A stretch of 64,000 nucleotides of DNA from NCBI RefSeq assembly GCF_030272615.1, contig NC_081412.1, positions 339,995,870 to 340,059,869 of the forward strand. The letters run 5' to 3'. Positions 34,011 through 46,000 of the stretch are shown one piece after another. The translations under genes were made by a program, and so were the position numbers. The notes below the pieces were generated by a model that was not told the origin of the DNA, ran no database searches, and was given only the letters and a program-made list of their open reading frames with translations. Positions within the stretch are counted from its first letter, which is position 1, and each line of letters starts with the position of its first letter. Source of the stretch: Cryptomeria japonica (Eukaryota > Streptophyta > Pinopsida > Cupressales > Cupressaceae).

Positions 34011-35854
34011 TGAAATATCCCTAGCCAATTTTTTTTGAAATTTTTGATCAACTTAATTACAACAACTATATGAGTGATCAATTAATTCTGAGAAAAAGTA
34101 TTTGATTTGCTGAAGCAACCCTAACCAGAATGGCACCGTATGGATGAGCATTGGTCAGAGGATCTTAGTTGCTTATGAAAAGAACTCTAACCAGTATGGC
34201 GCCGGGATGGCGAGCATTGGTCAGAGGGTCTTAGTTGCTTATGCAAAGAACTCTAACCAGTATGGCGCCGGGATGGCGAGCATTGGTCAGAGGGTCCCTG
34301 AAAATCTAGAACTGTAAGGAACTCAACGCCAAGTATGTGCTACCCACTCCAGACGGATAGGGGCTACCATATGACGGAGTGAAACTTAAATGCTTGAATT
34401 TAATTGATTGCAGAAACTGAAAAGACACTCGACATCCAGGATGTGCTTTCAATCCCAACAGGGAGAGGAGCTACCATAGGATGGAGGTAGATAAGATAAG
34501 TTTGGTTAGCTTGACAATTACAATCAAGATCACAGTTCAAGACTGCCAGTACTACTGGTCAGAGTACAATCAAAGAAATTCTTTCACAACTCCCCTTTTA
34601 GAAGAGAGTTTCTGATTCAACATAAATCTGCACATTCAGCCGCGAACCCATGGATCACTGCCAACAGCTCATTTCGTCCTCGTACAATCTTCTTTCCTCC
34701 GGAAACTAATTGCAAAATGCCTTGGTGACGTGGAAACCTGCGAAAGACTCAAACAACACTGCAAAACCCTCACAATGAAAAATGGCACGATTTCCAATGC
34801 ATTTAAAATGGTACGGCTGGCTGCAAAATACGATTTGTCATTAAAAATAAATGCATTAACCAAACTTGCTGAAACCCTAGGAAATGCAACGCCTAGGTGA
34901 GGCAAATACAAAGAACTAATACCCACAATGCAATTTTTTTGTATTTTCTGGTTGTGAACAAAACATGAAATTAGTCGCGGGAATTCTAGATGCAGAAAAC
35001 TGAATGAACTATAAGCCTAAATGATTACAATGAAAACTCTGATGATAAACTACGGCTAAATGCAATTACATAGAGAATATAATCACCCTAGTTGCTATTT
35101 TTCAAGCAAGAAGAGATGCCTATGCTAGAAGGCTTCCATTCCTTGAAGCATGTCCAGAGCCAGACGGCTGCCCAAATACAAATTCTGCCAAAAGATCCCT
35201 TCAATCCTCCCAAGACTCCAATAAATAGCTTCACTTGCCTCCTCAAAACCCTAATTCGATTTCCAAGGCAAACCCTAATCCCCTCCTCAACATGGCGCCA
35301 TCACACCTAGCCAAAAAGTCAAATGAAATAATATAAAAATATCACCTTGGTAAGTTTTCGCCATGTTTTGACTTTGGCCAAGGATAAAATATTAAATAAA
35401 TCCTCCATGAGGGCGCCACCCATAAAGTCCCCCTTTTAAGTGATGTTTTTAAGTTGTTGGACTAGGCCAAGGGGGGATAAGCAACTTTATAATTATAATG
35501 ATTATTTAATTAAAATAAAGTTACTTGACCACACAACTCCAAAATCTGAAGCTAGAACCTGACCATGCTCCTGGAGTTAACTGAACAGGATGTAGAGATT
35601 GCCCGATGCCACGCGAGCCCTGCCAAAAATAGAACTTACTAAAAATAGTAAATTCTGAAAACTGCTCCAAAAACTGAGATGAAGACATCGTTGCGAAGCC
35701 CTCTGAACCATCAGAAAAAGCCGACGATGAACCCATCCAAAAAGACCTCCTCAAAAATAGGAAACCCTAATTTTACCCTCCGACTGGCCTCCGAGCTTCC
35801 TAGAAAGAGACCAACGGTTGCAGAAAGGATCAGGTTTGAGAAGGGGTCATTACA
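34011..35854 (-). repeat. 5' LTR of the chromovirus (1,844 bp)
   Basis: It has the same length and apparently the same sequence as 27289-29132. It ends CATTACA at 35854, followed by the target-site copy TACAT. It contains the promoter of the element. The 66-bp repeats are at 34121-34297. Confidence 0.96.
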
Positions 35855-35859
35855 TACAT

Positions 35860-35976
35860 ATATATAAGTGTCGGTGTAGGTTGTTCGGTGCCAACTGCCG
35901 ACAACGAGTCATGTAACCACCGACCCTTAACACTCGTAACGTTCTAATTACAACATGACCTAATTACCCAACAACA
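35860..35976 (-). repeat. 5' LTR of element B, outer part
   Basis: It continues the LTR interrupted at 27288 and ends ACAACA at 35976, followed by the TSD CCAAT. On the minus strand its inner edge is a TATA-like CACTTATATATATGTA, so the chromovirus inserted directly at B's presumed TATA box. Confidence 0.92.
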
Positions 35977-35981
35977 CCAAT

Positions 35982-36310
35982 TCCGACAATTGTCTATGGT
36001 ACGGTGTCGTACAATGCCGTCAAGTCCACACTGTACGAACTCCCTTCACCTGGCTCCGTACGAACTCCCTGCAATCTCGTATGATATCGGCAAATTTTTG
36101 TTTGACTTTATCCCGCCTCGTACGAAATCTCCAATCACATTGGTTTGTTCCTTTGATGGCTTCCTTCAGCCGTACAAGTCCGTACAAGACTAACCCCTGC
36201 ATGTTTGTTGCTTTTCGTATGGATCTTCCTTCAACTCACTACTGTTGTCTGGAGATCGATGCTAACACCACTCCCTCGATTTTCTGCTGCCGGCGTACGG
36301 ATTTTTATCC
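35982..36310. repeat. CGTACGG motif cluster of element C
   Basis: Between the integrase extension and the accessory ORF of C, motifs such as GGTACGGTGTCGTAC, CTCCGTACGAAC, CTCGTACGAAAT, GCCGTACAAGTCCGTACAAG and GGCGTACGGAT recur about every 30-50 bp. Element B is inserted at its left edge. It is equivalent to 21083-21715 in B and 57876-58365 in D. Confidence 0.88.
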
Positions 36311-37914
36311 AAACGTCGTTTGGGTCCGTAAGGCCAATGCCCTGTGTGATCTCTTTCTCGTACTGGCTCCTCTTCCTTCTCGGCAAGTTCCACCTTCCGT
36401 TTAGCCTCTGCTTCTTCATCAATATCGTACACAATATAGCGTTCACCGAATCCTTTGTATGAAGCTCTCTTCCTCCAGTGCCCCGTGATCCTTATCCATA
36501 CCACTGGCTCACCGAAGTAGGCATTTGTACGGTGCTTGTGAATTCTGGGTACCGCGATGCCTTCAACTTGTTTGGGCACAAGTCTTTCTTCTATGAGTGT
36601 GAGTGGCTTAGCCCAGTCTTCGTCATGTTTGTAAGGTTCCGTAGAGACCACAGGATCTTCCTCTACTTCCTTACTTCTTCCAATGGTCCAGTCTCCCTTT
36701 GTGGCATATCCCAACATGTTGATTGATAAGACTGGTTTATCACATTCCCGATCCAATTTCAACTTCAAGCCGTTTACAGGGTCTCGTATTGGATTATCAT
36801 CCAGGGTGGAAAGTTTTACTGCTCCATTCTTCCCCACTTCCCTGATCTTATAGGGCCCCAGCCAACGAACTTTGAACTTCCCAGGACGAAGTTTGTTGCG
36901 GCCGTTATACTTGAGGACAAACTGTTTGGGACGGAAGTTTGTCCCTCGGAGGTGTTTGTTGTGCTAGTACTTCCGTGGACGTTGGGCCACTTTCATCGCC
37001 CATTGTGCCATCATTCGACGTTCATCTAGCTTGGTGAGGTTCATGAGACGAGCATTCAAACTCTCCTCGTCTCCAAGTCGGTTATCCACAACAATTCGTA
37101 GACTCGGCACGGTATATTCTACTGGTACCACCGCCTCTTAGTCGTACATGAGTTGGAACAGTGTACGACTCGTGGTCACCTTGTATGTGGTACGTTACGC
37201 CCATAGTACCGCTAGCAGATGCTCCTCCCAATCTTCTCGTTCCACTCCACAAGATTTATAAATAATGGACACCAACACTTTATTTGTGGCTTCTGCTTGA
37301 CCATTCGCTCGTGGGTAGTACGGGCTTGAAAGGTTGTGAAAGATTTTGAATTCCACTATCATCGTACGGATCACTTGATTGACAAAATGAACTCCTCAAT
37401 CACTCATGATCTGGATAGGGATCCCAAATCTGGTTACAATTTGTTCGTATAGGAACCTCGTCGTACTATTGGCAGTGTTGTCGAGAAGAGCTTTGGCTTC
37501 TGCCCACTTGGTCAAGTATTCCGTGGCAACCACTATATACCGGCACCTATGCATGTTACTCACTTTCAAGAGTCCCACAAAGTCCAACCCCCATCTTTCG
37601 AACAATTCTTGTGGTTGGGAAGGAAACAGGGGCATAAAATCTCGCTTGAGGGGTTTTTCTGCACATTGGCATGTATCACACCCAACAACCCATTCACGTG
37701 CATCATTGTGCAAAGTGGGCCACCACAGTCCTGCCAGTAGTATCTTTCGTGTTGTGGCATTAGGTCCCATGTGACCTCCAACAAGCCCATCGTGTGCCTC
37801 CTTCAACACCCCAGGAATTTCTTCTTCCATGACACATCGCCGAAGGATTTGGTCAGGCCCTATCTTGTAGCGCAGGTCGTTGATCAATTGGAATGTTTTA
37901 CTTTTCAGTGCCAT
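36262..37914 (-). pseudogene. element C integrase with C-terminal extension
   Basis: The stretch 37914-37396 is open and shows the linker YKIGPDQILRRCVMEE, the zinc finger (HDGLVGGHMGP, then CDTCQC), GLDFVGLLKV (first Asp) and a stop right after the second Asp (IQIMSD). Beyond it YYPRANGQAEATNK keeps the catalytic Glu. The C-terminal block (GKNGAVKLSTLDDNP) continues at 36837-36262 into an extension with NAYFGEPVVWIRITGHW and an EEAEAKRKVE-rich tail. The extension is shared with D and missing in B. A possible role is in targeting or linkage to the accessory protein, which is not shown. Confidence 0.88.
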
Positions 37915-38035
37915 CTTACGTCATTCCGCCGGTGGCATGTCCGGGGGGAATGTCGAGGTGGACATATACTCGCCAATGCTCTCGTACTAGGGAGGTAATG
38001 CGGCGATTTGAAACAATTAAGCGTCTGGGAAGTCC

Positions 38036-39367
38036 TCATTTACTTCTTCCGCCGGTTCTCCGGATTTGATCCTTGACAGTTGGTCGGCAATGACATGACT
38101 CTTTTCGGGCCGTACCACAATGGTGAAGGTGAATTCTTGGAGCAGTAACAACCATCGACTCACTCAACCTTGGATTATTGGTTTCTTCACCAAGTACATC
38201 AGAGCTTGGTGGTCCACGTAAAAGGTGAACGGTGTTGTCAAGAGGTAATGGCGGAACTTCTATACGGAGTACACCATTCCAAGTGCCTCCCTTTCCGTCG
38301 TACTGTAGTTTCATTCGGCCTTAGAGAGCAGACAGCTAGCGAAAAAATAGGGTGATCCAATCCCTGTATGCCCACTTGTGCCAAGGTGGCACCAATAGCA
38401 TAATTGGAGGCGTCCACGTGAACGTGGAACTCCTTGTCCCAATCAGGGTACGCAAGGATTGGTGCACTCACCAGTCATGATTTTAACTCCTTAAAGGATT
38501 CTTCCTGCTCCGTCCCCCACTTGAATGGTTCTCCTTTCCTTGTCAGCTTGTCTAATGGACAGGATACTTACACAAAGCTCTTGATAAACCTCTTGCAGTA
38601 GCCAACATGCTCGAGAAAGGACTTCACCTCGGTGACATCCACCGGACTCTCCATGTTCACAATCACCCCTACCTTGTCCAGGTCCATCCTCAACCCTTCC
38701 TTGCACACAATGTGCCCCAATAGCTTACCTTGCGGTACCATGAACCGGCACTTCTTGGGGTTGAAGGCCAGCCGGGCCTACCTACATCTTTCCATGCACT
38801 CCCCGAGTGCATTAAAATGGGTTTCCTACTTGTTGTAGATAGACCAATCATCCAAGAATGCCTTGAAGCTTCCAACTGACATCCCGTCAAAGATGTGCAA
38901 TATAATCCGCTGGAAGGTGGTCGGGGCATTGTACAGTTTGAACGGCATGCGATTGTATGCATACACTCCATCCTCCACTATAAATGTTGTTTACAGCTTA
39001 TCTTCTTCGGCAATGCTGATATGGTTATATCCAAAAAATCCGTCTGGGAACGAGTAAATCTCATGGCCCGCTACCTCCTCCAAAATGTTGTCAATGAACG
39101 GAATTCAAAACGGGTCCTTGATAGTCACAGCATTCAAGCATCGGAAGTCCACACATATCCTGATCATATTGCTTCCTTCTTTAGAGAGATGACAACTAGC
39201 GATACCTAGTCGCTGGTTTCCACCTTAAAGACGATTCCGACCTCCAGCATCTTTACAATCTCGTCATTGACTCTAGCCGTTATTCATCCTGTACGGCCTC
39301 CCTCATACGGGTTGGGCACCCGATATGAGAGGCATTTTATGTACGCATAGTTCCGAGCATATCCCTT
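38036..39367 (-). pseudogene. element C reverse transcriptase and RNase H, heavily broken
   Basis: Homology to B's RT-RNase H is spread over several frames: FKAFLDDWSI near 38860 (catalytic box), RCRSFMVPQGKLLGHIVC-like text near 38700-38760, the RNase H start HVHVDASNYAIGATLAQ (38471-38238) and the TTVRRKGRHLEWC-type frame after a shift. At least three frameshifts are needed to read it. The catalytic Asp pair is still encoded. Confidence 0.82.
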
Positions 39368-40218
39368 TCAGGTCCTTGTACGTCCACGCGAACACATCCT
39401 TGTATTCCAAGAAAATTTAAATGTCGTCTCTTTCAACATGGGGTTCCAATCGTCCCTGACCAGGATTACCTTCGCATCGGCATCGTTCCCCAAATTCACT
39501 TTCTTCACGTTGGACTCCTCATACTTGATGAATTTGTCTTGTTTGAACCAGTGCGCAGGTGTATCATCCACCCGTGCTACACCCTCACGGTACTCCCCGT
39601 AGTCTAGGGGAAAAGTTACATCTTTCGTACTTGCACTTGATCCCCCGATCTCACAAATTTGCAACATGTGGCAATCGGGGTGAAATACTTCATAGTCTTC
39701 CATCTGCCCATGGAAGAGCCCGACAAGGGAACTTGTTTCATCCTCTAAGCATCCCTCTAGTTCCAAAACCCCTTCGTCATTAGGTTCCATCCTTTTCTTG
39801 CCACTATGTGTGCCCCATTCCCAATTATGCAAGTCATCTGAGTCTGAATCGGACGACACCAATTCCTCACTTACGGCATGATTCCCTAGGTCGATCATGT
39901 ACTTTCGGCCTGCACTCTCGATGGAGAGTGTGTTTTTCTTCCATTATGGTTCGCATTTGCCATAATCAGCCAACCCATCCCCAGAAGGGCATCATAGGCC
40001 TTTTTCTCCAACGGTATGACCACAAAGTCAAGGAAGAAGTGTTGGGTACCGACAACAACTTTTTGTGCCATGAGTGTCCTCAGGGGCTTGATTCCATGTT
40101 GGTCAACACCGACCAGGTGGAATGTTGGTGGCCAGAGAGTTGGCTTGCCCAGACCCCTCCATGTCTCCTTCGGTAACACATTCACTCCGGAGCCGCTGTC
40201 AACAATGGTGTTCGTCAA
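39368..40218 (-). pseudogene. element C protease and acidic linker to RT
   Basis: The protease at 40218-39895 has VDSGSGVNVLPKETW, TLWPPTFHLVGVDQHGIKPL, FFLDFVVIPL and YDALLGMGWL. A frameshift follows, then an open stretch (39898-39368) that starts in an acidic linker (SSDSDSDD) and continues with VLELEGCLEDETSSLVGLFH and RDDWNPMLKETTF, the region that precedes the RT in B as well. Confidence 0.85.
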
Positions 40219-40464
40219 TTTCTATCCCATTATCTCCATCTTGACCACAGTCGGCTTCCGACCAATGCTTACGGTGAGCAGCATGGGGCCTGTAGCAGAC
40301 ATACCAGGTAATTTTGTTGCCGCCATGGGGTCTGTGCCAAATGGTTTTGCTGCCATCTGACGGTGTTCCTGGTTGGCAATGTTGTCACCGCATATGTTTG
40401 TAAGAGCCATCTACAATTGTGGCATTGTCTGCAAAAGGCCAAACACTCGTACGAGTACGGTGAA

Positions 40465-42560
40465 CTACAACATTTGTTTGATGATAGTTTTCTCAGAGTT
40501 TGACCGGAGTGGGGTATTGGCAGTATTGTGTGAGGCCCTTCGTTCTTCTGCCATCGCTCGTTCCACATCAGCCCTAGCTTCTTGGAGTCTCTCCTCCATA
40601 CGAGGATCGGGGTACACCGCCTTCTTACTATACAATCTTGTGATTGCTAGTACCTCCTCGTCTGGCTCCTTCACGTCCAACATATTTACTCCCTTCTGTT
40701 TCGGGCAGTCAATGTCCTCATGGTTTCCAGGACCACACCATTTGCACAACAAACCTCCAACATTGTTCCCGCTCTGACATTCCCGAGCAAAGTAGCCCCA
40801 CTCATTACATTTCCGACATTGGATCATGGGCCGCCCCTTTGCATCGTACTGAATTTTGCTCCCTGGAGTGTTATTATTGGAACGGTTGCTCCCACGCCGA
40901 TTATTGCGATATCCTCTTGGTGAAGCCTCCGAGTTTGTTGATTGTTTAGGTGGTGTGGCTAGTGGAGTAGCTTGCTCGCCTTGAGTGTAGAGCACTTGTG
41001 TGCTTCATGTTTTTAAATTTTACGGACATTCCTTAGTGGAATGGCCCAGTACCTGACAGATGTCACAAAAAGCTTTCCTCTAATATGTTCCCTTCATATG
41101 CCCTTCTGCCTTGCAATCGGTGCACCAAAGTTCTTTGCCGTCTCTGCCACTCTCCTTAGCAGCTTTCAACTCCTTCATCACTTGCCCTTTGTTTCCCCTT
41201 CGATGCTTTACTTTCACTTTCAATATCCATCACTCTGTTATAAGCCTCGTCATATGACGACAGAGGGACCACCTTCATCTCCCGCCTGAGGGATGATACC
41301 AGCGCCTCGACAAACCATCTTTACTTCAGGCCATCTAGCGGTTGGTTCTCCATTTTCTTCAATAGTTACTTCAACCTTCGATTATAAGCCTGAACACTTT
41401 CACTTTTTCCCTATTTGGTATTGTAAATCTCAGCCACAATTTCATTGTCGTCACACAGGAGTTTGAATTCCTCCTGGAAGGCCCTCTTCAAATTGTTCCA
41501 TGATGTTTTATGTTGGGCATCAAGGTCCATATACCAGTCAATTGCAATCCCCCATAGGGTGGCCGGGAATGCCTTCAATCAATAATCTTGGTCGTCTTTG
41601 TCGTTTCCCTCCCAGATGGTTATGCATGTCTCGCAGTGCCACATGGGGTTCTCCGACCCGTCTCCCATGAACCTTTGAAGCTTTTCTTTCTCTAACGTAC
41701 TCTGGTTGTGTGCCATTGCCTTCGTCTGAAGGGTTTTATGTGCCGCCTGAAAGGTATTTTGTGCCGCGTGAAAGGTACTGTACACGTTTGACCGGATCGA
41801 ATCGTACTGCTCTGTGCACGATCTTTCTACGCGTCCACCTGCGTCCTCTGCGTCTTGGTCACCCTCCCTCCTTCCCGGGGTTTCTGGTTCTGGCCCTCCT
41901 ATTTTTTATTGTTCCACAAGAGACAAATTCCCAATTCGGTACAAGTTATTCTCAGAAAGTTCAGCGACCTCACCTTGCAAGTACAACCTCTTTGTCACGG
42001 TCGGATTGCTCCAACGGATTTCTCTCGGACTGAGTTTCGGATTTTTCACTCGACGTCGAGTGAGCAGCCTGGTCGGCGAGATCCTCCTCCGCTGCGTCCA
42101 GCAATGGCTTGTTCCTGGCAACCCCTACCAACTTGTTCCACGTACACAATTTTTGTCTCTCCCGATTACGGCTCCAACTCTTGCTTCGTCGTTCCGGACT
42201 CTCCAAGCCTTCAGCAATCTCTCATAGCCGACGTCTCCGTTCGTTTTGTTCTTTGATACGTAGGGATCTCCGTATCGACCCCTTGCCTACCTCTCTATTG
42301 GTACCAGTACGCCATCCGTCTTTGTTGGGACGTAGGGGCATTAATTGCGGGGGGTACGACGTCTGCTCGTATCCCTCTCTTCCTCTTCCCTACGGCTTCG
42401 TTCTTCGTACCGCGGCAGGATTTGTTGCCGACGACGTTCACGGTTTGTTTCTTCTTGTCGGTCTTGAAGTTCAATTAAATTTCGTGCCAATAGCCTCGGA
42501 AGGCTCCCGAGCAGATCAAAGACAGGTTTGTTGACCGTGAGTTCACCATGTATCGTGCTT
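40465..42560 (-). pseudogene. element C Gag, capsid core present, decayed
   Basis: The N-terminal part (LGSLPRLLARNLIELQ, then an Arg/Glu-rich region) spans 42500-41900. The capsid-like core is at about 41780-41270 (MGDGSENPMWHCETC, AFPATLWGIAIDWYMDL, AFQEEFKLLCDDNEI), the part deleted in B. Knuckles follow: the first is damaged (CTDCKAEGHMKGTY and a stop), then CDICQVLGHSTKEC, then CRKCNEWGYFAREC with His replaced by Tyr, and CKWCGPGNHEDIDC. The stretch 40995-40465 is open. Several stops and shifts break the rest. Confidence 0.85.
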
Positions 42561-42764
42561 TTAGGAACGACTCTCTCTCGAGCCTCCCTACGTGACAGAA
42601 ACCTCCCACAGGTCTACCAAGTCCTCTGTCAATTGATTCTCCCGGGCTTCCGCCTCAGACACTTCTTTGTGTGTATCACTATCAGTAACGATCAACTGCT
42701 AATCGAATGGTCGGCCCATTAGTGCCTACCGCCTACCGCCATATTGATCTCCAGCATTTGAATC

Positions 42765-42777
42765 GGCAACGGCACCA
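42765..42777 (-). other. primer binding site of element C, tRNA-Asp type with one mismatch
   Basis: Minus strand TGGTGCCGTTGCC; element B has TGGCGCCGTTGCC. Three bases separate it from the LTR. Confidence 0.85.
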
Positions 42778-42780
42778 AAA

Positions 42781-43064
42781 TGTTTACTCCCTACGGTGAG
42801 TTGTTCAAGCTCACGGAATAAATAGTAAATGCACACAGAACATATAACCAGCAACTACAACTATATTCAAAACATTAATTAAAGTAACAATCACAACAAG
42901 ATTGCCATGGTTCCCTTACATTGCACTATATAAGACACCCAGTGGTTGGCGGAGATGCCAACTGTCACAACTGCCGACTAACCCCTTCGGGAACCAACGG
43001 CTGTCTTATTACACAAAACATAACTTAGCAAAACTATAAGTATTAGCCTAATTGCCACCTAACA
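42781..43064 (-). repeat. 5' LTR of element C (284 bp)
   Basis: The plus strand begins TGTTTACTCCC and ends CCTAACA. It aligns with 15041-15324 from position 42822. A minus-strand TATA-like TTATATAG is near 42925. The 5 bp after it, ATAGT, cannot be matched because the other outer end is lost. Confidence 0.9.
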
Positions 43065-46000
43065 ATAGTACTATAATATATATATTACTGTAGAGCAGTT
43101 CTTATAAAATATTATAATAATTATAATCATTATATTATTTTCTATAATTATATTATTATTAAGTTCTACATAAGAACACTATCATGCTTCATATATTAAG
43201 CATTCATATTAAGCACATCACCATACATACCATCAAGAACAAGGATGTTTAATGCCTCTAAAACCTTCTAACTGTTCCCCCCTTTCTCACAATGTTACCA
43301 CCATTCTTTATATCTTCCTTTTTCCATTGAAAAGGCATGACTTCCACTAAGAAATGCAAACTCTTCAAAAAATATGTATCTTTACCAAGAGAGGCATTCT
43401 TTTGTCATAGACTTAATCGCTGCTATGTATATTTGAATATAATAATACTCCAGACCAATCGCACTTTTTGGTTTGTTCACAAATTCCTTGCATTAAGTCT
43501 TTCTTGATAGCAATCACTTCATTAGTTTGCTTGCTTTATTTCCTTAACAATAATCGCTGCTATCAATCACAATACTTCTTATTAATCACTGTCTTTCTAG
43601 TTCTTATAATTGGCTCTTTATACACGCTGTCAATTAAATGATCACAATCGCTGCATTAACTAAATCTTCTTAGATACACATCCATCTTTGCAGTCGCTGG
43701 CATATATCTTGCTCGTTAGTCAAAACAATCTATCCTTCTTAGTCACTGCACTGAATAAGATGATTGTCACTGTCCATAATCATCTTTAGCAAACAATTAA
43801 GAATATGTAAATTATGTTTATAGTTTATAATATAGAAATAATGTTTATAATCTAATATTAATTTATTTTTATTTGAATATTTCAAGAATATTATTAGTAA
43901 TAAATATTAATTAAATAATAATATTTAATAAATAAATAAATTTCAAATAATCATTCGTTGTTAATTATTATATTAATTAATAATAATAATTGCTTCATTT
44001 TGGATATATATAACGATCAAGGAGGGGACATGACATGCAACCCTAACATAAACACACACATTCTATTCATAGCAGTACTCAAATATATTCTCATGCAATC
44101 AATTTGATTCAGCATATAGATAATCAATAAGCAAAACGTCATTAATCTCTCCCACGATGGGCTTACAACATGCTAGGCCTAAATTGTCCAGTTATGAATT
44201 ATAGAACCTGAAAGATATTGCAATACAATGCTCCAACTTGACTCCCATGTTGAATCTTCAACTTGAGTGCCTTTAAATAATTATGAAGATGTTGATAGAG
44301 GAGCTCATAGCCTTAGGAATAATCTTAGTTGCCCGCAATGTAGTGTGAAAATCAATGCCTTATAAAACGTATGGTTGGTCAAAAGTGTAGAACCTTTTGG
44401 AATGAGTGTGATAATTACAGATCAATGCATATCAATGCAATCCATACGATAAGTTCTCCCTGGCCCAACGTATCTTGTAATGTGTTCCTTTATTGTCACA
44501 AATATTCAGAATTAGAGCAAACCTCAAACATTTCTTCTACTAAACCCAAAAAAGGATCAAAAATTAATACATGCTTTTGTGATCATCAAATTCTCTTGAG
44601 ATTTGAATATGATGTTGAAGGATCTATGATGAACAATCGTTTCCAATCTTGAGGGAAAATATGTAATTGCAATAAAATGTTGATGAGATCTATGTTGACT
44701 AACTAATTTCTAGAAAGTTACTGAAAAACCATAAAGTTTAAACAAATGACCAAATAAAATTACATATTTTTTGGTGATGCAAGACTGCTCTTACACCTTT
44801 GGATACTCTTGCATCACTTCTCTCCTAAAATGCCTACATATGAGAATTTCAAGAGCATTAACCAACCCAAAACACTTTGCTTGCAAGAAGATCAAGATTT
44901 CCTGTAAGATCAACATCAGTTTTAAAATTGCATCTCAAGATCCTTCGTCTCTTTTTCAAATGTTGATTGAGTTCAAGTATGTTTAGTAAATACAAAGATA
45001 TTTCATCATATATTAAGTTGTGTGCCCATCCGATGTGGATTGTGAACCTGATAATGATGCCCCTAAGCAATCTCATGGTAAGTGTTAGAATCAGAAGACT
45101 AAATCAAACCCAAAGTAGAACAATGGACTCATCTATGACTCAGTACAAAGATAAGGTTTGACCACCTTGATGACTTGAAATGTTTTGCCTATAACAGAAA
45201 ACTATTTTTTTGGTCATGGCTGATTCCTGCAAACACTTGTTACTTTGAGAAGAAGAAATTCCATACCTCTAAAAAGTTCCCTATATTCAATGCCCAAGCA
45301 TGGCACATAATCTGTTTCATCATGCAAATTACTCCAAGAGTTTGCCATAGCTAAGAGGGCCTAAACCACTAAGATCTTCCTGGGTGAGAATAACCATTTC
45401 AATGTTTTGGTTCAAAAAGTCTTAGATCTATTATTATTTAAAGATACTTAAAAATACACATATATTATTTTGGTGTTAACTTGATTGAATCTCCATTTGT
45501 TTCATTATGTTAAATAATCATATTTTTGGATGAAAATATAATAAACTGATGCTGTAAATTAAATTGGTTATTTATATTTATGTTGATTTTGCTAGAAATA
45601 TCAATTTAACTAATAATAACTTAAATCTTTTTTATATTTTATACTTCAAAAAAATTAACGCTATATTTGGTATTAGAGTCAAAAAGCTGAAAAAATATAT
45701 CATTTGAAAATATGAAATGTATAATATTTTTCACTAAGCAAGTAAAAGGAGTAGTTTAGTTAGAAGATATTATCAATTTATATTTTAACAATTTTCCATT
45801 TATCACTCCTTCCCCTTATTGCTTGAACAAGAAACATCTTATCATTATTGAATTATATTTTAGGAAACAAAATTATTTATGTTGACCACCTAATCTAAAC
45901 CTTCTTAAAAAATCAAAAATTGTACTTAAGGAACATTGGGATTGAGGAACAAATCATGGCTATCTCTTGTCCAACGAGACCTAAGAAATCAACAAATAAA

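Larger units (their letters stand above)
27289..35854 (-). mobile_element. complete young Ty3/gypsy chromovirus (8,566 bp)
   Basis: It is flanked by TACAT at 27284-27288 and 35855-35859. It has two LTRs of exactly 1,844 bp (27289-29132 and 34011-35854); I saw no differences when reading them side by side, and all positions keep a constant offset of 6722. Between them are a tRNA-Met primer site, one uninterrupted polyprotein ORF with gag, protease, RT, RNase H, integrase and chromodomain, and a polypurine tract. Every part needed for autonomous transposition is visibly present, so the insertion is very recent and may be active. Confidence 0.97.
18174..35976 (-). mobile_element. gypsy element B, nested in C and itself split by a chromovirus
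   Basis: It is flanked by CCAAT at 18169-18173 and 35977-35981. Minus-strand order: 5' LTR (35976-35860 plus 27288-27098), tRNA-Asp primer site, gag, protease, RT-RNase H, integrase, CGTACGG array, accessory ORF, polypurine tract, and 3' LTR (18458-18174). Without the chromovirus it is about 9.2 kb. The LTRs differ by about 16 substitutions by eye plus indels of about 31, 7 and 2 bp, so B is clearly older than the chromovirus inside it. It lacks the gag capsid core and carries stops and frameshifts throughout. Confidence 0.93.
15041..43064 (-). mobile_element. gypsy element C (outer element of the nest), split by element B
   Basis: On the minus strand: 5' LTR 43064-42781, tRNA-Asp primer site, gag, protease, RT-RNase H, integrase with a C-terminal extension, CGTACGG array, [element B, 35976-18174], accessory ORF, polypurine tract, and 3' LTR 15324-15041. 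Without B and one TSD copy it is about 10.2 kb. The two halves rejoin at the TSD CCAAT (18169-18173 and 35977-35981), about 5 bp upstream of the accessory ORF start codon. The family is a non-chromodomain gypsy type (Tat/Athila side: tRNA-Asp primer and an ORF after pol). All ORFs are broken. Confidence 0.9.
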
